Below are positions 1-12,990 of a DNA stretch of 64,000 nucleotides, in pieces (within the stretch, counting starts at the first letter, position 1; each line of letters starts with the position of its first letter). Source of the DNA: Acholoe squamosa (taxonomy: Eukaryota; Annelida; Polychaeta; Phyllodocida; Polynoidae); the NCBI GenBank assembly GCA_949317995.1, contig OX439035.1, positions 78,289,459-78,353,458 of the forward strand. The letters are read 5' to 3'. The notes below the pieces were generated by a model. That model ran no database searches, was not told the DNA's origin, and saw nothing but the letters and a program-made list of their open reading frames with translations. A program made the translations under genes and the position numbers.

Positions 1-114
1 TAAAGCTAGTATCTGCCATTGTTTGTTCAAAAATTATGACAAAAAAAAATAGATTTTTCCAGAAAATGGTGCGGGCGAAATCCATAGACCAACTATTTAA
101 TTTAGTGTGGCCTA

Positions 115-438
115 AGGGACGAGTCATTTATTGCTAGGTGAGGCGGGGACTTGTTAGATATAGGGGAGGGGTCATTTTGAAAAAGAGCCCCTTGGTGGGG
201 GGCCAAAACCCAATAAACCTTCACACTGGGGGGGGGGGGGGGCAAAACTCATTCCACGTGCGTATCCGATTTCTTTTTTTTTTTTGGGGGGGGGGGGTCA
301 TTTTGCAAAATCAGCTCTTAGTGGGGGGTCGCAATCATTTTTGTCATAGTGGTGGGGGGTCGAAAAAAAATCTGCCAACCCGCCAAAATCCATCTAGCTC
401 CCCCCCCCCCCCTGTCTAGCTTTAAATGACTCGTCCCT
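115..438. mobile_element. G-run foldback element A (about 324 bp)
   Basis: The ends form inverted repeats: AGGGACGAGTCATTTA at 115-130 and its complement at 423-438. The interior has runs of 5-14 G and a terminal C run, with recurring ggggtcattttg-like units. The same design is seen at 2,352-2,673. It is a non-autonomous DNA element with no coding capacity; the ORFs here are chance. Confidence 0.7.
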
Positions 439-750
439 AAATAGCACCATGTCCATTCATTGGGTACTCTTTTCTTTTCCTCAAATCTTACCCTTTTCAG
501 TGAAATTTCATTTTTTTTTCGCCAATTTGACAATTTCTAATGGAAATTTTGAAAACTATAAAAAAATATCTGGTCATTTATTAGACGAAGCTAAGAAGTG
601 CCCACAGTTCACTGCACACTTCTGTCTTGGTGTATCTGTATATCCATCTGGTCAGTTGCCCAACTGCTTGGTCAGTACTGCCCGACCACACTAGGTGGAG
701 TAAGTGTTCAACACTGGAATTACTCCCCTATCAATAGATAAGTCAATGGT

Positions 751-976
751 TACCCAGCAAATTGTCGTCATCTGTCACCATGATTGGTCATCAATGGTGA
801 CTCCTTTTTGAGTGATAACTCATTCCGTCATCTTTCGCCACTGTGTGTTAGACTCACGTGGTATAGCAATTGCTATTCCTGGTGATCTTGTGCTATAACG
901 ATGCCATGTTCCATCTAGCGACATCTGTGAGCCACTTCACACAGGTTGACGAGGAGTCACGACAATTTGCTGGGTA
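751..976. mobile_element. Small TIR element (226 bp)
   Basis: An 18-bp perfect inverted repeat, TACCCAGCAAATTGTCGT, bounds the element (751-768 and 959-976). There is no coding capacity. No clear target-site duplication is seen. Confidence 0.6.
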
Positions 977-1280
977 GTGGCATTTAACTGGCACCGGTAA
1001 CCCTTTTTGGAAATTCGAACTTTACTTGTCAAATCTTCCATTCATAAAAAAAGTTTTATCTTTTTTTGAATTAATCTTTTTCTTTTTGGCAAATTGTACA
1101 GAATTTACCAAAATTTGACCATCCCTTCCCCCACATGGTCATGTAAAATTTCACAGGATGTTACCAATGGGTTACCCAATGTTGCTAAGGGATCACTGTG
1201 TCAAAGGCTTTCCTAATATTACCTAGGGGGTTCCCAATGAGTTTCCCAATTTTGTCAAGCACAATGTTGCCAATACTGCT

Positions 1281-1800
1281 GCAGCATGAAGGCCCCCAAG
1301 AGGTGAACACCCATCACCAAGAAAAAACATTATACACCATACACCATTGGAAAGCTCTGAATATGTAGATTTCAGATATAGTAGGTGTAAAAAAATCCAA
1401 AAAACGAATTTTTGGTGAAATGGAGCTGAAGAAAAAGAGTTTTTAATAATTTTTAATTCATATTAAATCATAATATTTTCTGAAAAAAAAAAACTTTTTT
1501 ACCATAAAATAATGCTTCTTTCTGGGTATCTTATAGGTAATTGAAAGTAAAGAGTCCCTCACAGTCATTAATGGGATATCTCTGACTAATTAGGTCAAAG
1601 GTCAAAGATGCAGTTATATGTACATTATTGTTCGAAGAAAGAAGAAAGGTAAATACCAGCTGCATGAAGGGCCTCAAGAGGGGAACACCCATCACCAAAA
1701 TTAACACCACATACCACTTGAAAGCTCTGAAGCTGTAGATTTTATAAATGGTAGGTGTAAAAAAAAAAAAAAAAAGAAGAAAAACACATTTTGTGAAATG
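1281..1800. repeat. Two diverged direct repeats of about 150 bp, 380 bp apart
   Basis: Copies start near 1,281 and 1,662. Both contain GCATGAAGG, a segment ending in GAACACCCATCACCAA, GAAAGCTCTGAA and GTAGGTGTAAAAA in the same order. They are probably parts of one old repeated element. Confidence 0.6.
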
Positions 1801-2164
1801 AAGCTAAAGTATTGATTACTTTTCATCCAATTAATCACTACATTTTCAGAAAGATTGTTACCATAAAATGATCTAGGCACCCATTTATAAGCAGTATGGA
1901 AGTATTATAATTATTTATTTCGATGTGTCAGAGTAATTAGGTCAGTGGGTCAAGGGCCAAAGATCTATATGGGGGGATATGATGAATTATTTATACATTA
2001 GGCATTTTAGTCATTGGAAGTCAGTCTTTAGGGCTGAATTCATGTATCGTGTTGAGAAATAAATAAAATCCATCAAACAGGGATATATTGCTAGGATTTT
2101 TCTGAATGGGCCAATAACTCAGTTTGGATTTACTGTGCATCTAGTTGGAATATCAGCAAACGTT

Positions 2165-2351
2165 CTAGGATAGCTTGCATTGTGTAATAAGAGCCAAAAG
2201 ACTTATAATTTCTTCTAGCCCCTTGACATCCTCCTGCAGTAGATTCTTTGCTTGTATGAGGTAAGGGGTACTCTTCATAAGAATTAGATCATCTACATAT
2301 AGCACATGTACTTCTGAATGGGAGGTATCATTTAAAACATCAAATTTTCTT
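2165..2351 (-). pseudogene. Decayed copia-type reverse transcriptase fragment
   Basis: On the minus strand the frame contains HVLYVDDLILMKSTPYLIQA, with the YVDD polymerase motif in a context typical of Ty1/copia reverse transcriptases. Only about 60 codons remain. A TIR element (2,352-2,673) abuts the fragment, and weak coding-like sequence resumes beyond it at about 2,680-2,800 on the minus strand with stops. It is a dead retrotransposon remnant interrupted by a later insertion. Confidence 0.55.
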
Positions 2352-2673
2352 AGGGAGTGATCATTTTTTAACAACAGGGGGGCGCCGGTGGGTTTGAGGG
2401 GGGGTCAGAATTTTTTCAACCCCTTGAACGGGGGGGGTCAGAATTTTTTCAATACCTCTGATGGGGGGGGTCAAAATAATTTAACCTGTTTTCAGTGGAA
2501 AACCCCGCACGTTACTATAGGCTAAAAGGGGACGTCCGCGCGCGATTTTTGTCCCTTATGGGGGGGGGTCGAAAAAATTTTACCCCCTCAGGAGGGGGGG
2601 GTCTAAATTTTTTTTCGCGCGTCCGCGCGCAAACCCACCAGCCCCCCCTGTTGTTAAAAAATTATCACTCCCT
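2352..2673. mobile_element. G-run foldback element B (about 322 bp)
   Basis: Inverted ends of about 46 bp pair with few mismatches (start AGGGAGTGAT at 2,352; complement ends at 2,673) and continue through an AACAACAGGGGGG block. The interior carries repeated gggggggtcagaatttttt-type units and CGCG-rich patches. It has the same length and architecture as element A but different terminal bases. It sits inside a copia-like remnant. Confidence 0.75.
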
Positions 2674-2679
2674 TAGGAC

Positions 2680-4410
2680 AGCAGGGCTACTTTTCTACTC
2701 TCATCTGAAAGAATCCAAGTGTTAATTCACACCTGCTTACTTGCAACTTAAGGACCTTATTTGTCAAGGTACACTGTTGCATGAGGGCGTATACCTAAAC
2801 CTATGAAGAAGAAATTCACCATAGTGGTAATGACTTTACTGACATAATACTATTGAGAAGATGCATTCTATTTCTAGCTCAATGTATTTCTGATATCATA
2901 AGTTTTAATTTGGCAGACTTATGAATTATTATGGTGACATCAATCTCTATCAATATTCGACACTAGCGCATTGCTAGTACTGAGAGAATCAGCCAGTTGG
3001 CCCATGTAGTCAGATCAACATTTGGCCTCCTTGTATAGTTTAGTTCCTCAATTACTGCCTGTAGTTGTTTCATAAAATGTATATGGTCAATTGCACCGAA
3101 ATGGGGTCACAGGGATCCAATGCAGTGAAAAAAGATAAAAATGTTTGGATAGTTTTGAAAATTTGTGTCAACAAAAGTGATGCATTGGGCGGCTAAACCT
3201 AAAGATTGGGAACATCAATATTAATAATTGTCAATTTTAGCTTCAAATCAATTATATAGCATTAAAACCAAATTATCTCCCTTTTAGGAGCAGGATCTTC
3301 CTGTCTTAAAGAGGCCAAATTGGTATAAAATCCATGGTATATGATACTAGCCGTTGTCTCTTTACACTGGTAACATGATCTAGCTACTTTATTTTAGCTT
3401 CAGGCTATTAAGGATAGACTTCCCCCCCCCCTACTTTTTTACAATTCTAAATATTCGATTGCATATAATCTTGTGAATATGCATTAGAGATCCAGATATT
3501 ATACTTTATTATACCACACATTTTGTTTCTTTCAATTTTATGGCGTTAGAGGGCCGGTTGCTAGGGACAGAATGTTAACGGAACAAAAACATTCTTTTTC
3601 ATGTTACTTTTTTATGGACAGCCATATAGGTTGGAATATCATTAAAATTGACTATTCTGATGATCTAAATGTAATCTAGAGATAATTTAGGAGGGAATGG
3701 TATCTCATTTAGTGGATATTCCAATTATTAAGGTCTACAGAGGTTGCTAAGCAAAGAAAATCCCTATTTTGTCAGGATTTGGTGAATTTTCTCATTTTTT
3801 ACCTATTTTTCTACTTTGACATTCAGGGATTGCTATCTAAATAAATCTGCCCTATAAGACAAATGTTGACAAAATATTTACTTCTACAATAATAATGATG
3901 GCTCGATATTGTGGGTATTAATCACATCCAATCTTTTTGAGTTTTGAGTGACATGCATAACATACGCTATATTTTAAATGTGGCTTTATTATTTGATATT
4001 GGTTGCCAATGCTGTATGAATAAGAATTAAAAGTCAAGGAGGGTGGGGGTCTCTAAGTTAATAAATGTATTACGAATCCAGAAAAGACAATGACCCTGAG
4101 TGCCATCAATGTTAGTAAACCCACAAGAAATCATTATAATGTTGTTTGCATACAAATACAATGTTACAGTAGCAAACACCAGAAGTATGAAATGTGAATA
4201 AAACTTGTTGCCTCTGAAAACAGGACTCGAGTGTTTTTGATCTATTCAATATAGTCAATCTTGAAAATAATCTTTTAGACATTTAAAGCTCATCATCTCT
4301 GGTCTAGGAAGTAGGATGTATGACTTCCGACTGGTTTTGTGAAAACACATCACATATATATCTGGCACGCAATCCCGTGAAGAGATTCCTGTAAGAAATG
4401 CCTGTCTATG
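2680..4410. other. Non-coding, no gene seen
   Basis: AT-rich DNA with short chance frames only. The first 120 bases may hold further minus-strand copia-type remnant. Confidence 0.5.
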
Positions 4411-4414
4411 GAAG

Positions 4415-4416
<2 letters not shown>

Positions 4417-4474
<58 letters not shown>
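4417..4474. repeat. (CT)29 microsatellite
   Basis: An uninterrupted CT dinucleotide run. Confidence 0.97.
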
Positions 4475-4477
<3 letters not shown>

Positions 4478-4760
4478 GAAATCGTCTCAAAAATCAGAAT
4501 ATTTCATTTTATGGGATGTTTGAGTGTTGCTTTATTTTATTTTCAGAGCCCTATTGGTAGACTGGAATAGGTCAGTAGGCCTATACCAGAAAGATTGAGG
4601 CAGTAGAAAGGCGGAAGAGATACTTTGATATGATACTGCATGCATGGAAGCTGTAGCCAGTACCACCCCACCACTTGCCCTTGCAGCCCTAACAACATCC
4701 CTCATTTCATCCCTTTCCCACCACCCAGATTTAGAAGAGTTTTTAGAATCCTTATTGCCT

Positions 4761-4832
4761 TAGCTTAGAAATCTAAACTTTCATCTCTGTACCGCCGTAC
4801 ATGCAGAGATGAGAGTTTAGATTTCTAAGCTA
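4761..4832. repeat. 29-bp near-perfect hairpin
   Basis: Arms at 4,761-4,789 and 4,804-4,832 pair with one mismatch around a 14-nt loop. It could be a tiny foldback element or a small-RNA precursor. No larger TIR element surrounds it. Confidence 0.6.
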
Positions 4833-5095
4833 TTTTGCCTCGATGGAAACTGATAAACCAATATAGGGTAAAAGCATGTTCTCGTATGATATGAGTTTGG
4901 TGTGTTGAATCTGGCTGACACATTTGGTCTTGATGACTCAACTATATATTGGCTTTGTGGAATGGCAACTGGAAAAGTGTGAAAGTGTTATAAAAAGTGT
5001 TTATATACGTAAATTTGTCAATGATTCAAAGTGTTTAGGTAAAATGTGTTTAAGTTTAAACGCATTTTTTAGAGTGCATGCATGGCTCTATGTCA

Positions 5096-5280
5096 CCCTA
5101 CTTGTGTGCCCCATTACCCACCCTCCCTGTGTGTCCCGTGACCCACCCTCTTCTTGTGTCCTCTGACCCACTCGATCTCTTTGTGTATCCCCTACAGCCC
5201 ACTCTCCTCATGTGTCCCATGACCCACCTTCCTCCTGTATTCCCTGGCCCACTCTCTTCCTGTGTCCTCTGACCTAGCCT
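5096..5280. repeat. CT-rich minisatellite
   Basis: Five to six imperfect units of roughly 30 bp follow the pattern TGTGTCC-CTGACCCACC-TCCTC. The two open frames here (starting at 4,924 and 5,078) are by-products of the repeat. Confidence 0.6.
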
Positions 5281-5455
5281 CCTGTCACTATATGCACGAG
5301 GAGCTCGTTCAATTCATATATCATCAGCCGTAATACACGGGACACAAAGAGAGGGTGATCCACGGGATGCAGAGGGAGATTGGTATTTCTGGTTAGCGGG
5401 ATCCATAATGGGGTGACCCCTGCTAAATCTGGTACCTTGAGAATGGCCCTAGACC

Positions 5456-5600
5456 CCTAAAATCGACATGGTGACAGCCATTTCTTAAAATCGACATAGT
5501 GACATGGCCATTTCTTAAAATCGACACGAGACATGACCATGCTAGTGACATGGCCATTCCTTAAAATTGACATGTGACATGAGACTTAGTGACATGAAAA
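5456..5600. repeat. Degenerate tandem repeat with GACATG core
   Basis: Units like CTTAAAATCGACAT followed by AGTGACATGGCCATT repeat about four times. Related sequence recurs at 5,876-5,950 and at 30,545-30,600. Confidence 0.5.
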
Positions 5601-5950
5601 CTAGGGTCTGGAAAAGATCTCATCTATCCTCAGAATGCTTCAGAATGCACCTTTTGGTCTTGACTTGTTAAAAAAATTCATTGGGAGGCCCCAGACCCCC
5701 TATAGCCTAGGCCTCAACCCAGGGCATCTTATAGGCAAAGATTTTACACTGCAGGACAGTAGGCCTACTAAAATGACTTAACCCTAGGTGCATCCTTTAG
5801 AATTTAGTCTAAATCTGGATGTGTCCTATACGCGAGGTGCATTCTATATACAAGGATTTATGGTAGCTATGATAATGACACTAGTGACATGTGTTTTTGC
5901 TTAGTGACATGGGACATGGGCAATTCTTAAAATCGACATATGACATTGCC

Positions 5951-8900
5951 CCCCCCATCAAGGGCCTCTTGAGAGATAAGGACTGATAACACTGAATGAA
6001 AGGAATTGTCTGATTGGTCAATAATGTATCCCGCTCGGTCGGAATACGACTACAGGACACACAGGGAGGCTGGTTCACGGGACACAAATCAGGATGTCTT
6101 TTATCTTGCCCTTGAACCGTCTACACCTGTCGCCATGGCACTACCGACGTGTATACAAGACCTAATGATACACACGTCTAAGACGTGAGAATAGCACCCC
6201 GTTATACTTATAGGCACGTTCTGACGGTGTCTACCTCCTCCCCCTTGTCATGCTGGGTTATGTAGAGTGGTACCCCCCTCCCGCCTGCTGCATGACATCA
6301 TTTTGTGGATGGCCCCCTACCGAGATGGAAGAGAGACAGCATCATAATTATATACGGCACATGGCTATTGTATTATTGACCAATGGGAAGCATCCCTGGC
6401 AATTACTGCGGAGACGGGGGCTGAAGGTGTTAGTCATAGTGCAGTCGGGGTCTAATGGCGGCCTCCATAGCTTAATGTGCAAATGCCCTATATGTAACAA
6501 CGCATGGGAAATTATGACAGTAGGCCTAGAGAAACCCCCCTTAATTCAGATTCATTTTTTCCGTCTGTAATTTAGTATCTTGCATGCTGAAATATATTCC
6601 AAATAGTTTCTGAAGGCTGACATCTTAAATGTGGGATATATACGACATGGATAAATTCCTAATAAGCAGTAGCTCATTTCGTTATCGATTATTGCTCCAT
6701 AACTCAAATAAATCATCATTTTTGTTCATAGTTTTGGCTGTAAAAGAGATAATGCTGCTCTGCTATAAGCAATGAAACCTCCTTTTCGGGTGTTAGCTAT
6801 TTCGATTTAGATACATATTTTTAAGTGGAATATAATTCCTAATTAGCGTAGCAATTAATTATCATATTGTATGCAAATGAGAGGTTGAGGTGGAAAACAA
6901 AATTAAGTTAACCTATGCACATTAAAGGGTATCAAAATATGAAGATATGAAATTAAAAGGATTCACGACAAAAATCCTTACCAAGGCCTTCTAGGGATAG
7001 AACTATATCGTATCCATTAAGGGCTTTATTACTCTCCACCACAACTGAATCTGGGGATAAAGCTCTACCAGAGCTGCTTGCCACGTATACATCATTCCGA
7101 TTTCTTGCCAAGTGCATCAAATGCTGTAAAGATAGGTTTTTGTTCTCAGACAGATAAGCCGAGCTTGAATTTTAAATTAGCAGCGATTTGTTGTCAATTG
7201 AGTTATCGGCTTATCTGCAAGCATTAGAATAACAATGGATTCTGAGATTTGTGCTGCGGTATGATAAAAAAAAGTCAATGGTCAGCATGCATGCACCAGT
7301 ACTCATGCTAATTCACGATTCCCCGTCAAGATACAGCCCTTTCTTTTCATAAGCCAGCTGGTAGGTATCCCATAGCGTAATTTGAGTGGCAGCAATAATC
7401 CATACAAAAACAAATTAGATCTCATACCTGGGCCAGAGGGGATATTTGACCTCTGAACGGTATATACACGTCCAACAAAAGTGTTTAACGGTATCCCTCT
7501 ATTAATCACCCCGCAACAGATGAGGATTGACGCTTCTACTCCTAACAACTCCTAGAATTGCCTGTTATTTCCAATATTGGCGATGATCTCCAGACACCCC
7601 ATTCTCTCTGTAGCTATAACCATAGGTTAAGGTTACATACCTCCATGTAAAAAAAAACAAAAAACAAAAAGAAAAAAAACTTATACAATGTGACTTATTT
7701 CCTGGTCGAGCCTATATTTCGAGGGGTATAGTTTTTCTAGAGTGGAGAATGGGAGGAAAAATTCCAGACGAGTTCATTTTCTATCCCGCCCTCAACAAAA
7801 CACCATTTAGTCGAAGCTGTTCGCAATGTAAGCTTACACCTGGGACTGCCAAGGTCTGGATCCGGCCCGCCACAGCCCATTAATTGCCACAATGACTAAA
7901 GGTATATTTCATTGCAGCAGTGGCGGGGACTAAGGTGGGCGTTGGGTGGGAGGGCAGGAGGGAGGCCTCACTGGGGGTTTCTATAACTATACAGGTGAGG
8001 GCAGCAATCTCTGATCTAAAAGGATCCGACATGGTGTCGGCCTCCAGGTGGCGGAGACGGTGTAGGTGAAGGGACTGCCCCCGCTAGGACCCCCGCCCTG
8101 GAGGAACAGAGCAGTGCCACGCCATACACCTCCAGTGCCTCCCACCTGTATACTGGTGTCCTGGGCACACCCAATCCTATATTGACCTGTCGAAGGTCTC
8201 GATACATAGGTAGCACAGGGGCCCACCACCCGACCCCACCTGCCTTTTTGCTCCTATACTCTGCCTGCCGCACCTTCAGGCTGGTTGACCTATTCACTTG
8301 GTCACCTTGTTGCCTAGAAGAGAAATTTTCAAAACAAATGACTTCCCTTGAGCGTGGTGGTGAATGATATGGGCGCCGGGCGCCACCCTTATTACATCTA
8401 GGCCGGCATATTTTAGAGGAATATCATCAAGCGGTTTTAAGTTTCTTTCTCTTCCTGGAGCTCCTTGGAATATATGTGTACTTACAAACTTGGCCATGGG
8501 AAGCCCATCAGTGCTCTGCCTATCGTTACCGTAGCAGGGTTTAGCAACCAATAGGTATGCCACGGAGCCCCTCTACCTTTAAGAGTTGGATCAACAATAC
8601 CACCACTAGGCTTGTCTTGTGAACAAACTTCCAACTGTTCTGAAAGATTTACTACAACTAATATAAGGTAGGCCATTTCTTTATAAATACCTTTGGACGC
8701 CTTGGGAATGACCTCAAATGCCATTCTGTACCATGCCTATATTGGTTTCGATGACATAACTTCTTATATGAATTAAGTGCACGTTGTTGATCTGGTTGTT
8801 CGTTCGGACAATTGGGACGAAATGTCACTTTGCCTACTTAAATAGAGGAATATTTTGTGCCTATTGGCAAACTATTCATAGGTCTAATAGGTGGTGAGCC

Positions 8901-10458
8901 GCCATATGCATCCTTATTTGCAAAGTCTTATCTTTTAAACACTTGGAAGATTTTAACCACAGTATTTTTAATCTTACTGATTGTAACCAGTTGATATTGA
9001 TATCCTGTCTTGAATCTGTCATCTTTGTATTTTCGTAGATCTATTACTAAACTATCATGAAGCCTGGGGCTAATGATTTTTGATATTTGAAAGGACGTGT
9101 ATGTGGCTTATCAACGAAGTATAGGGTTGACCCGGGATGCATTATTAATCAATCAGATAATTCCCTGTATTCACTGCAGATTTTTTTGGGTACATTGTGT
9201 AACACCCGGTACTCATCATGCTGGTTCTTATCATTGCTCATCTTGCCAGGCGACAGAACAAGCAATGGCCGACCCACTATAGGCCTCCATACTGAGCCCT
9301 ATAGTTGTAGATTTATCCAAGCTGCCAGTGGTGGATCCAGGATTTTAAGGGGGTGGGGACGCACCATTTGAAATATTATACCCTTTCTAAATGCGTTTCT
9401 AAATTATATTAGAAGTTGTCGATTTTAACCATGAAGATATTGGGGAGGATATGGACAGGCCATAGCAGCATGAAGATGCACCGCAGTAAGATACATGTAC
9501 ATGTACTGCAGTAAGGTGCACTGCTTTATAACAGAAATAACGGCAACGTATGAAGGAGTGTCGACTTGAATGTAACATATTTAATACTAAAATGAGAAGG
9601 GGTTTCTTTAAGTAAATGGATTACGTCTATACACCCTCATCCAAAATGATATCACATATAGTCACGTTCGATAACAGCTATAATGCCATGCTATGTTATA
9701 ATGTCGATTTAATCGGTCGTTCTATGGGCAGTCAGCCATAATCTGTACACAAATTTTATATACAGCGCCCATCTCACAGCAATACCATATACCATTAGTA
9801 TACTCCGTTAGAACGTTATACATACTGAAAACTCATGATAACATCACGAAGCGAACAATTAAAGTACTAGCAGTTTTTGTGTGATTATGGTTTCATGATA
9901 ACCCTATGATATGAAATATGTATGATACTGTGCAGATATTGCGGGATTGGAATTTTGCTTAGTATATAATGTGTATAGAACAATTCAGAAGAATATACAG
10001 GGTATGAGATTCTAGAGTGACAAAATTAATGAGACAATCGCATATTTGGGGACTTAGTGAACCCAATCTGAGGGGGGGGGCTATCAAAATAATTTGGCTT
10101 ACCGATGATTAAATTAGGTACACAGCCTAGATATCCTTTCTAGATCATATGAACCAGTGATAAAACTCGCACATTGATACTGCATTATGGAACCCAGCGG
10201 GGGTCATTTGTAGGGCGGATTAAGGTTATAGGTTATTACAATAAGGGCAATGGGATTAACCACTATAGATTACTGAGTATCATTAATACCAAAAACTATT
10301 GAGAAAAATATAGCTATCCATTACCCTAGTAATGCATAGCGAAGTATGAATACGGTGATAATAGTGCATTCCGATTTATGATATTCAGATTGCTTATAAA
10401 TGGTTATAAGTCTTATATCTTCTTATGATAAGAAGATACAATTGGCACCTATCATTTT
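5951..10458. other. Intergenic stretch, no supported gene
   Basis: A GC-richer patch at about 7,840-8,730 has several 60-93-codon minus-strand frames. One segment ends at a strong donor (gtaagt near 8,485), but no consistent exon chain could be built. An isolated GTGGTGGATCCAGGATTTTA element end is at 9,323. The rest is plain AT-rich DNA. Confidence 0.4.
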
Positions 10459-10567
10459 ATGGGGCAGCGAGCTAAAAACGACATGCATTTTTGTAACTAC
10501 AATAGAAAATTATCTAAAACTTAAAAATTGTAGTGCATGTAATGTCGTCTCGTGTGCTGCGCCCCAT
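10459..10567. mobile_element. Small foldback element (109 bp)
   Basis: Ends ATGGGGC and GCCCCAT extend into imperfect inverted arms containing CGACATGCA at about 10,480 and its near-complement near 10,535. Short and non-coding. Confidence 0.45.
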
Positions 10568-10627
10568 CTGCTTGGGTGACGTGGCTGGTCATATTAATCA
10601 GGGTAACAGAGCTGACACCAGACCCAC

Positions 10628-10763
10628 GCTCTGGAGGCCATTTCTTAAGGCACTACGATAGCATACAGCACTACGACTGCAAAATGTCAATGCTATTCCT
10701 ATGGGGGTGATGGTAAGACTAGGAGGGTGCAGTCGTAGCCTGTTAAGAAATAGCCTCCTGAGC
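10628..10763. mobile_element. Foldback element (136 bp)
   Basis: Arms of about 34 bp (10,628-10,661 and 10,730-10,763) pair with a few mismatches and share GGAGGC and TTTCTTAA blocks. It lies only about 60 bp after the preceding foldback. Confidence 0.55.
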
Positions 10764-11164
10764 CGAGACATTGATCAGACCTATAGGCTATAAGTAATTT
10801 GGCCTATGTCCGAGCATGAACTTCAGATGCCATGAGAGTCGATGTAGCAAACATCTTGACCACTTTGGTCACCTAAGGGTGCATAAAATCGATTATCAGT
10901 TGTGCAGACACTTTTTTTTTTAGAAATAGGGGTGATGTTTTTTGTTTGTTTTACTTTTTTATTTTATGTCCATGTACATTGTGGTACAGGAAATATACTT
11001 GTAGCTCCACCTAACGAAAGCGCAGGATTTTTCAAGTGATGTTATACATGGTATAGATAAGCTAACATGATTGAAAACATTAATTTTGTTTCGAATACTA
11101 CTGGTGGGCGTATCCCCTCATTTTGATGTTTCTTAATTCGTGGCTAGATTCACACAATCTGTAC

Positions 11165-12007
11165 ACTGCAAAAATGGTGTTAAAGGTTCGAACATATGTA
11201 GGCCTAGACATATCTAAATATATAGGTAATTCATGGATCTTATTGAATACGCATGCTTAGAAATCAAACACTTTTATTTTAGATATACTTGTACATAAGA
11301 ATTTCGCTCAACATAGTTAAAGGTTTAGAGTTTAAATATCTCGAATAGTAGATGTTTATATTTAAAAATAGACTAACTATGTTTAGATGCTTAGATCTGA
11401 AATAAACACCAGGTATACTTCATTTGAATAGACTTTCTGTACATAACCACGAGTAATTGTTGTAACAAACGTCTCCAAAATCTATGTTGATCATGGTTTC
11501 ATTTCATCGCATGTCATGGGAATAGAAAGAATGATAGAGGATTGACTATACAGCGCTAGCATCAAGGTGAAATAATCAATGCATTACAGTATAGACACCC
11601 GTTTAATGTCATTTTGTGATGGGAAAAAAACAATGTCTTTTCTGCCAAGCTGTACCTTTTCAGGTCACTCACTCTATAGTAGTGTAGGATATATAATTTA
11701 TATGTTTGTGTTATGAATATGGCTGATATTGCTACATGTAGACACTTTGCACTTGTAAATTCCAGCTGTTGTCACTGAGAAAGTGAAATGAGAAAATAAA
11801 CAAAAATAAGCCTTAATTCTCTTAATGGATAAACCTCTATACGTGCAGTCCATCTAATCATTTAGACATCTAAATGTAAAATTTCATATCAGAAAAAAAT
11901 CTAAACCTAAACACCTAGGTGTTTAAACACTTGAGGCTCTTAATGTGATCGCCAATACGTTGCAGGAATGCGGCTAGAATTTAATTGTGGGTGCCCTTTT
12001 CGCAGTG
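11165..12007. mobile_element. TIR element, CTGCAAAAATGG family, diverged copy
   Basis: The left end ACTGCAAAAATGGTGT and a degraded complementary right end near 11,993-12,007 bound about 840 bp. Internal blocks match the cleaner copy at 15,308-16,040, including GAGAAAATAAACAAAA-like and TTTAGACATCTAAA segments. Subterminal TCTAAACA/TGTTTAGA words recur in both orientations. No coding capacity. Confidence 0.6.
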
Positions 12008-12990
12008 TGGCAGCCTGCTAACTACGACCAACATTATCACGAAGAGAGTAAAATGCAATATCTTATCTGTGATATTTCAGCGACTTTCACTAAAACAGCT
12101 ACCAATCTGATAATCAGGGATTCCAGCAGAGAATATCTAATGCTATTTACCTTTTTCCTCTATCCAATTCACAGGCGTATGCTGAGGCTTTTTATCCAGT
12201 ATAGTCCCTCCTTAGGCAATGTAAGGTCTACCCCTAGCTCCAATATCATATTACGGCCCTGCATTCCTAAGTCACAAGGTTTTCCTGACCATTTTCCCCT
12301 GGTAGGATTTGACTCCACCTAAAATCTAAATTAGTTCACTAAGTGTACTGTACATTGATTAGCTAATCTAAATACCCCTTCATTTCAACGTATGATCATA
12401 TAGGTATATTGAGAGGGCACTGCTGGCGTTATAATTTCTCAAGTGGATTCTTAAACATCCAGAGTGCAGGATCCACATACGGTCAACACCAGAATGTAAA
12501 CCCACAACAGCAGAAGGGATGTGGGCCATTAACTCTTCCGCTTGAGTACTTGAGCGAAATTTACTTCAGTTGTACCTGAGTCCCTGACCAACGTAATAGG
12601 ACCATTTCACATGGGGAGGGTGTTTTAGAAGAATATGATACCAGCGACCGAGATGAACAAACAATTTGATCGGACAAAGTCCTTTTACACTCACTACCAC
12701 TGGAAGGTAGTCAGTATTATAGAACAGGAATGGGAGCAGGAATCAGTCGAGCACGTACAAGGCCTTTAGAGTTTATAGAGTCGCAGTTAGGTCGTTGAAA
12801 TGTAGCTTTGATTACAGGAAGATAGAATATCTGGTTGTAATTGCACTAAGACAATTTTGTATACTATGATTAGAGATTTATTCAAAAACAATACCGTTCC
12901 TAATTTTCTGTCCAGTGTAACCTTTCTCGCTCTGACATGGAAAAAGTTAGATCATGGACTTTCCACACTGAAAACATGTTGGTGAAATAG
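12008..12990. other. Intergenic, nothing recognised
   Basis: The 111-codon frame beginning at 11,987 has no recognisable features and overlaps a mobile-element end. Confidence 0.5.

Noticed and set aside
138-419. Gly-rich 93-codon frame at the left edge
   Set aside because: Encoded by the G runs of a foldback element bounded by TIRs at 115 and 438.
5078-5272. Cys/Pro-rich 64- and 80-codon frames
   Set aside because: Translation of the CT-rich minisatellite in two phases.
7987-8724. Four overlapping minus-strand frames in a GC-richer patch
   Set aside because: One part has a good donor (gtaagt near 8,485) but no acceptor and frame combination gives a continuous product, and no family is recognised. 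Left as unexplained sequence.
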